A stretch of 43,708 nucleotides of DNA from an uncultured Nocardioidaceae bacterium. Its GTDB lineage: Bacteria; Actinomycetota; Actinomycetes; Propionibacteriales; Nocardioidaceae. The position numbers and the translations under genes are program-made. The number at the start of each line of letters is the position of its first letter. Position 1 is the stretch's first letter. Under the pieces are notes generated by a model. That model ran no database searches, was not told where the DNA came from, and saw only the letters and a program-made list of their open reading frames with translations. The DNA lies in the NCBI GenBank assembly GCA_902805865.1, contig CADCUK010000108.1, positions 1 through 43,708 of the forward strand. Direction: 5' to 3'. Positions 40,294 to 43,708 of the stretch are shown here, in pieces.

Positions 40294-41439
40294 ATGCGGC
40301 GTTCGATCTACGACGAGGACCACGAGGCGTTCCGGTCGTCGGTCCGGGAGTTCCTGGACCGTCAGGTGAAGCCGCAGCTCGAGGAGCACGTCGCGAACAA
40401 GCAGATCCCGCGTGAGTTCTGGATCGAGGCCGGCAAGCAGGGGTTCCTCGGCCTCGAGGTCCCCGAGCAGTACGGCGGCTCCGAAGCCGGTGACTACCGG
40501 TTCAACTCGGTGCTGACCGAGGAGCTGGCCAAGGTCAACATGGCCCTCCCGTCGTGCGTCGGCATCCACGCCGACATCTGCGCGCCGTACCTGGTGCACC
40601 TCACCACCGACGAGCAGAAGCAGCGGTGGCTGCCGGGCTTCTGCAGCGGCGAGATCCTCACCGCGATCGGCATGACCGAGCCGTCCGGCGGTTCCGACCT
40701 CGCGGCGCTGAAGACGACCGCGGTCAAGGACGGCGACGACTACATTCTCAACGGGTCGAAGACGTTCATCACCAACGGATACTCCGCGGACCTCATCATC
40801 GTCGCCGCGCGCACCGCGCCGGAGAAGAAGGCCCGCGGCATCACGCTGTTCGGGGTCGAGGCGACGATGGAGGGCTTCTCCCGGGGTCGCAAGCTCGACA
40901 AGGCCGGCCAGGACGAGTCCGACACCGCCGAGCTGTTCTTCGAGGACATGCGGGTGCCGGCCGCGAACATCATCGGCGAGCTCGACAGCGGCTTCATCCA
41001 CATGATGACGTGGCTGCCGCAGGAGCGCCTCGGTGCCGCGGTGACGAACATCCAGCACGCCGCGCAGATCCTCGAGGAGACGATCCAGTACACGAAGGAC
41101 CGCAAGGCCTTCGGCCAGTCGATCGGCTCCTTCCAGCACAACAAGTTCCTGATGGCCGAGCTGGTGACGAAGGTCGAGGCGACGCAGACCTACGTCGACC
41201 AGGCGGTCCTCGCCCACACCGAGGGCAAGCTCGACCCGATCGGCGCCGCGAAGGTGAAGTGGTTCTCCTCCGAGGTGCAGAACGAGGTCATCGACCACTG
41301 CGTGCAGCTCTACGGCGGCTACGGCTACATGAACGAGTACCGCGTGACCCGTGCCTGGCGCGACGCCCGCGTGACGAAGATCTGGGCCGGCTCGAACGAG
41401 ATCATGAAGGAGCTCATCGGCCGCGACCTCGGCCTCTAG
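40294..41439 (+). CDS. Acyl-CoA dehydrogenase
   Basis: 381-residue FAD enzyme introducing the alpha-beta double bond in an acyl-CoA. It has AIGMTEPSGGSDLAALKTTA and KTFITNGYSADLIIV in the beta domain, TKDRKAFGQSIG, and QLYGGYGYMNEYRVTRAWRDARVTKIWAGSNEIMKE at the C-terminus. Full length and ordinary. It carries Gly-Ser in AGSNEIMKEL where many members have EGT, placing it in the long-chain/isovaleryl branches with Glu at another position. Start ATG 40294 follows GTGAGG. It is unlinked to rlmB by function. A giant nested palindrome follows the stop. Confidence 0.93.
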   Translation: MRRSIYDEDHEAFRSSVREFLDRQVKPQLEEHVANKQIPREFWIEAGKQGFLGLEVPEQYGGSEAGDYRFNSVLTEELAKVNMALPSCVGIHADICAPYLVHLTTDEQKQRWLPGFCSGEILTAIGMTEPSGGSDLAALKTTAVKDGDDYILNGSKTFITNGYSADLIIVAARTAPEKKARGITLFGVEATMEGFSRGRKLDKAGQDESDTAELFFEDMRVPAANIIGELDSGFIHMMTWLPQERLGAAVTNIQHAAQILEETIQYTKDRKAFGQSIGSFQHNKFLMAELVTKVEATQTYVDQAVLAHTEGKLDPIGAAKVKWFSSEVQNEVIDHCVQLYGGYGYMNEYRVTRAWRDARVTKIWAGSNEIMKELIGRDLGL

Positions 41440-41448
41440 GCCGGTTGC

Positions 41449-41558
41449 CGGTTTCCCAAGGTATGTCGGCCTGTTGTCACTGCCCACGGGTCACATCCCG
41501 TGGGCAGTGACAATTCATCGTGGGGAGTGCCAGTTTGCCGACATCCCTTGGGAAACCG
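41449..41558. repeat. Nested inverted repeats, 110 bp (REP-like element or structured RNA)
   Basis: Outer arms of 22 bp at 41449-41470 and 41537-41558, 21 of 22 complementary; the left arm contains GGTTTCCCAAGGTATGTCGG. Inner perfect 17-bp arms at 41474-41490 (TTGTCACTGCCCACGGG) and 41497-41513 around a 6-nt loop TCACAT. The right side has an extra 20 nt (41514-41536 region) that is a diverged copy of the inner arm. It is in the 221-bp gap between convergent genes; the rest of that gap (41561-41660) shows no gene. Confidence 0.85.
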
Positions 41559-41660
41559 CACGCGCTCTCAGCGCCTCGCCGGGCCCCCGCCAGGTAAGTC
41601 GGTACCACCAAGGCCAGTGCCCACCCGCGGCGGGATCGGTTCACGTCCGCCGGGAATTCC

Positions 41661-42404
41661 TCAGAACGTCAGCTCGGCCGCCTCGAGGAGTGACGGGCCG
41701 TACAAGGTGAGCAGCCGGCCACTGACCAGTCGCGTCGCCGTCCGCGCGAAGGCTTCGGGTCCGTCCTCGGCGGTGAACACGTATGGCTCGTCCGGCAGCA
41801 GCACGAGGTCGGCGCCGCTCGCGTCGAGCACCTCGACGGTGACCTTCGGGTAGCGGTCCGCGTGGCCGGCGTACACGTTCTCGGCGCCGAGCCGGCGCAG
41901 CAGGTCGCCGGTGAACGTCGCGCGGCCCACGACCATCCACGGGTCGCGCCAGATCGGCACCGCGACCCGGGTCCGTACGGCGGGCAGGGGCCCGTCCCAC
42001 GCAGCGACCGCCTGGTCGAGCCACGGCGGCCTTCCCCATCGCAGGCCCTCGTCGAAGAGCCGGCTCATCGACTCGAGCGCCTGGGGCACGGTCTCGATGA
42101 CTGTCACCCAGACAAGAATCCCGGCCTCGCGCATCCGGCGGACGTCGAGCTCGCGGTTCTCCTCCTGGTTGACGACGACGAGGTCCGGGCGGAGCTCGAC
42201 GATCTTCTTGACGTCGGGGTTCTTGGTGCCCCGGACCCGGGCGACGTCCAGGTCGGCCGGGTGCGTGCACCAGTCGGTGGCCCCGACGATCGCCTCCGGA
42301 CGGGTGGCGACGAGGGCCTCGGTCAGCGAGGGGACCAGCGAGACCACCCGGTGGGCCGGACCGGTCACGTCGACGGCGGCGCCGAGGTCGTCGCGCAGCA
42401 CCAC
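41661..42404 (-). CDS. Helical backbone metal receptor (BtuF-like), no signal peptide
   Basis: 247-residue member of the cobalamin/iron-siderophore binding superfamily. It has RVVSLVPSLTEAL, VGATDWCTHP, RGTKNPDVKKIVELRPDLVVVN, then the long backbone helix (ETVPQALESMSRLFDEGL) and DLLRRLGAENVY. There is no signal peptide or lipobox from the chosen start, so it would be cytosolic unless the true start differs. GTG 42404 is used because it falls 4 nt after the stop of the NHL gene with GGAG upstream; the longer open frame to 42527 overlaps that gene and is low in sense. Ligand unknown. Confidence 0.82.
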   Translation of the reverse strand: MVLRDDLGAAVDVTGPAHRVVSLVPSLTEALVATRPEAIVGATDWCTHPADLDVARVRGTKNPDVKKIVELRPDLVVVNQEENRELDVRRMREAGILVWVTVIETVPQALESMSRLFDEGLRWGRPPWLDQAVAAWDGPLPAVRTRVAVPIWRDPWMVVGRATFTGDLLRRLGAENVYAGHADRYPKVTVEVLDASGADLVLLPDEPYVFTAEDGPEAFARTATRLVSGRLLTLYGPSLLEAAELTF

Positions 42405-42408
42405 GGCC

Positions 42409-43708
42409 TCAGCTCCGTCCCGACAGGGGCAGGACCAGCCGTGCATCCCCGTCGTCGGTGACCCGCACCGGGACACCCCAGTCCTGCTGGTGCAGGTGGC
42501 AAGCGGCTCCCTCCCCGCCCTCGGCATCGCAGGACGCCGCGCGCGCAGCGACGTGGAGCACGCCGTCGCCGACCGCAGGGTCGATCGTCACGGTCCGCAC
42601 CAGCGACGTGCCGCGGCCCTCGCCCGAGGCGAGCAGTGCCTGGGGGGTCGCGGAGACGAGCAGCTGCGACGGCGGTCCGAAGCGGTCGTCGACCTTCTGC
42701 CCCGGCGGCGGAGTGAAGTCGATGACGATCTCGACCTCACCGCCACGGAGCTCGGTCGGTGGTCGCTGGGTCCGGTGCGCGAAGCCGTCGACCCGGGCGG
42801 CAGCTCCGAGCGGCACCCGAGTGAGGCGGTGGGCTGCGGACTCGACGACGAGCAGGTGGTCACCGTCGACGACCGCGCCGCTGGGCTCGGCGAGCCCGGT
42901 CGCCAGCGTCGTGACCTCACCCCCGGCCACCCGGCGCACCGCGCCGTTGTAGGTGTCGCAGACCGCGACCGACCCGTCGGGCAGCACGGTGACGCCGAGC
43001 GGGTGCTGCATCAGCGCCTGCTCGGCGGGTCCGTCGCGGAAGCCGAAGTCGAAGAGCCCGGTGCCGACGAGGGACCGGACCGCTCCGTCCGCCACCACCC
43101 GCACGCTCGAGGTCTCGCTGTCCGCCAGCCACAGCCGCTCACCGTCGGCAGCCAAGCCGGAGGTCTGCGCGAACCACGCTTCCCGCAGCGGTCCGTCGAC
43201 GATCCCCTCGTTCGTCGTCCCGGCGGTGACCTCGGCCGCTCCGGAGCTCGGGTCGAACGTCCACAGCTGGTGGATGCCGGCCATCGCCACCCAGACACGG
43301 TCCTGCCACCACGCCACGTCCCACGGACTGGAGAGCGTCCCTTCCGACCCCGGCGTGCCGGGGAAGAGCTGACGGCCGTCGCCGGCGAGCGTGCGCACCG
43401 ACCCGTCGGAGAGCCGCACCCCGCGCAGCGCGTGGTTCACGGTGTCGGCGACCACGACGTCGTAGCCGACGGTCGCCGCGACGTCAGGAGGCAGCAGGCA
43501 CAGGCCGTTGGGCTCGGCGAACCTCGCGACCCCGGCCGCCCCGTCGACCAGGCCGCGGTCGCCCGAGCCGACGCGCCGCACGACGGTCTCGGCGTCCGCA
43601 GCGAGCTCGACGAGGCTGTGGTGGCCCGCGTCGGCCACCAGGAAGCCACCGCCGGGAAGGGCCACGAGCTTGGCCGGGAAGCGGAGGTCGCCCTCCATGA
43701 CCGCCGGC
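42409..43708 (-). CDS. NHL-repeat protein (NHLRC2-like), 5' end outside window
   Basis: 432 residues visible. Repeated blades of an NHL propeller, each with a D-x-G/VADxxNH pattern (GGGFLVADAGHHSLVE, VVVADTVNHALRG, VAVCDTYNGAVRR, LLVVESAAHRLTR). The C-terminal part has a beta-sandwich region with PPPGQKVDDRFGPPSQL. Relatives fuse the propeller to an N-terminal thioredoxin-like domain, which here would lie beyond 43708; the frame is still open at the window edge, so ATG 43698 is not a credible start. It is followed directly by the metal-receptor gene (4-nt gap). Function unknown, probably redox or protein binding. Confidence 0.85.
   Translation of the reverse strand, partial: PAVMEGDLRFPAKLVALPGGGFLVADAGHHSLVELAADAETVVRRVGSGDRGLVDGAAGVARFAEPNGLCLLPPDVAATVGYDVVVADTVNHALRGVRLSDGSVRTLAGDGRQLFPGTPGSEGTLSSPWDVAWWQDRVWVAMAGIHQLWTFDPSSGAAEVTAGTTNEGIVDGPLREAWFAQTSGLAADGERLWLADSETSSVRVVADGAVRSLVGTGLFDFGFRDGPAEQALMQHPLGVTVLPDGSVAVCDTYNGAVRRVAGGEVTTLATGLAEPSGAVVDGDHLLVVESAAHRLTRVPLGAAARVDGFAHRTQRPPTELRGGEVEIVIDFTPPPGQKVDDRFGPPSQLLVSATPQALLASGEGRGTSLVRTVTIDPAVGDGVLHVAARAASCDAEGGEGAACHLHQQDWGVPVRVTDDGDARLVLPLSGRS

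Noticed and set aside
1-43708. CRISPR array, insertion sequence, prophage or integron
   Set aside because: No regularly spaced repeat series, transposase, integrase or phage gene was seen on either strand.

Overview
The window is a stretch of high-GC actinobacterial chromosome. Gene content and order point to Nocardioides or a close relative (Nocardioidaceae). I see a CarD-type RNA polymerase regulator beside an LpqE-like lipoprotein gene and ispF, cysS and rlmB, a DesA3-like desaturase with its reductase, DUF6328 and CGNR families, many GTG starts and 1-4 nt gene overlaps, and promoters that place the start codon at or close to the transcript start. I found no tRNA, rRNA, CRISPR array, transposase or prophage gene. 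Both outer genes run off the window.

Layout. 1-5000: an osmolyte uptake pair (BCCT carrier overlapping an OsmF/ProX-type binding lipoprotein), a CGNR regulator divergent from an EamA exporter, and a short-type serA. 5290-10900: a small unknown protein with a GHKL ATPase, an alkD-like gene missing its 3' part, an NAD-dependent epimerase, an acyl-CoA dehydrogenase, an SDR behind a sigma-B/F-like promoter, and a secreted M43-type metalloprotease. 10900-17100: an unusual 952-residue SRPBCC / thiolase-like / enoyl-CoA hydratase fusion coupled to a second SRPBCC gene, a DUF6328 membrane protein, and an unknown gene coupled to a flavin amine oxidase. 17300-20850: TetR regulator plus fumarylacetoacetase, and a convergent GMC oxidoreductase whose promoter carries a KstR-like palindrome. 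20850-24700: LrgA/LrgB pair, a cyclic-nucleotide-binding protein coupled to a class III adenylate cyclase, and a secreted phosphodiester glycosidase. 24700-28430: PucR regulator divergent from a ferredoxin reductase and fatty-acid desaturase, with a perfect 17-bp palindrome at the regulator leader. 28430-33440: aminopeptidase N, a hotdog thioesterase, gpmA, LpqE-like lipoprotein and UbiA prenyltransferase. 33650-41440: carD, ispF, a Mo-cofactor oxidoreductase, a C39-like peptidase, cysS, rlmB and an acyl-CoA dehydrogenase. 41440-43708: a large nested palindrome, a metal-receptor protein and an NHL-repeat protein.

How it works together. Most of the window is housekeeping plus lipid and CoA-ester catabolism (two acyl-CoA dehydrogenases, the trifunctional fusion, desaturase, GMC enzyme, fumarylacetoacetase), each with a small local regulator or operator-like palindrome. 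The best candidates for something undescribed are the SRPBCC/thiolase-like/hydratase fusion at 10925-13783, the nested palindrome at 41449-41558, the KstR-like operator at 20773-20786, and the Mo-oxidoreductase with four membrane spans ahead of a twin-arginine motif. Functions are read from motifs and family resemblance only; no database search was run.
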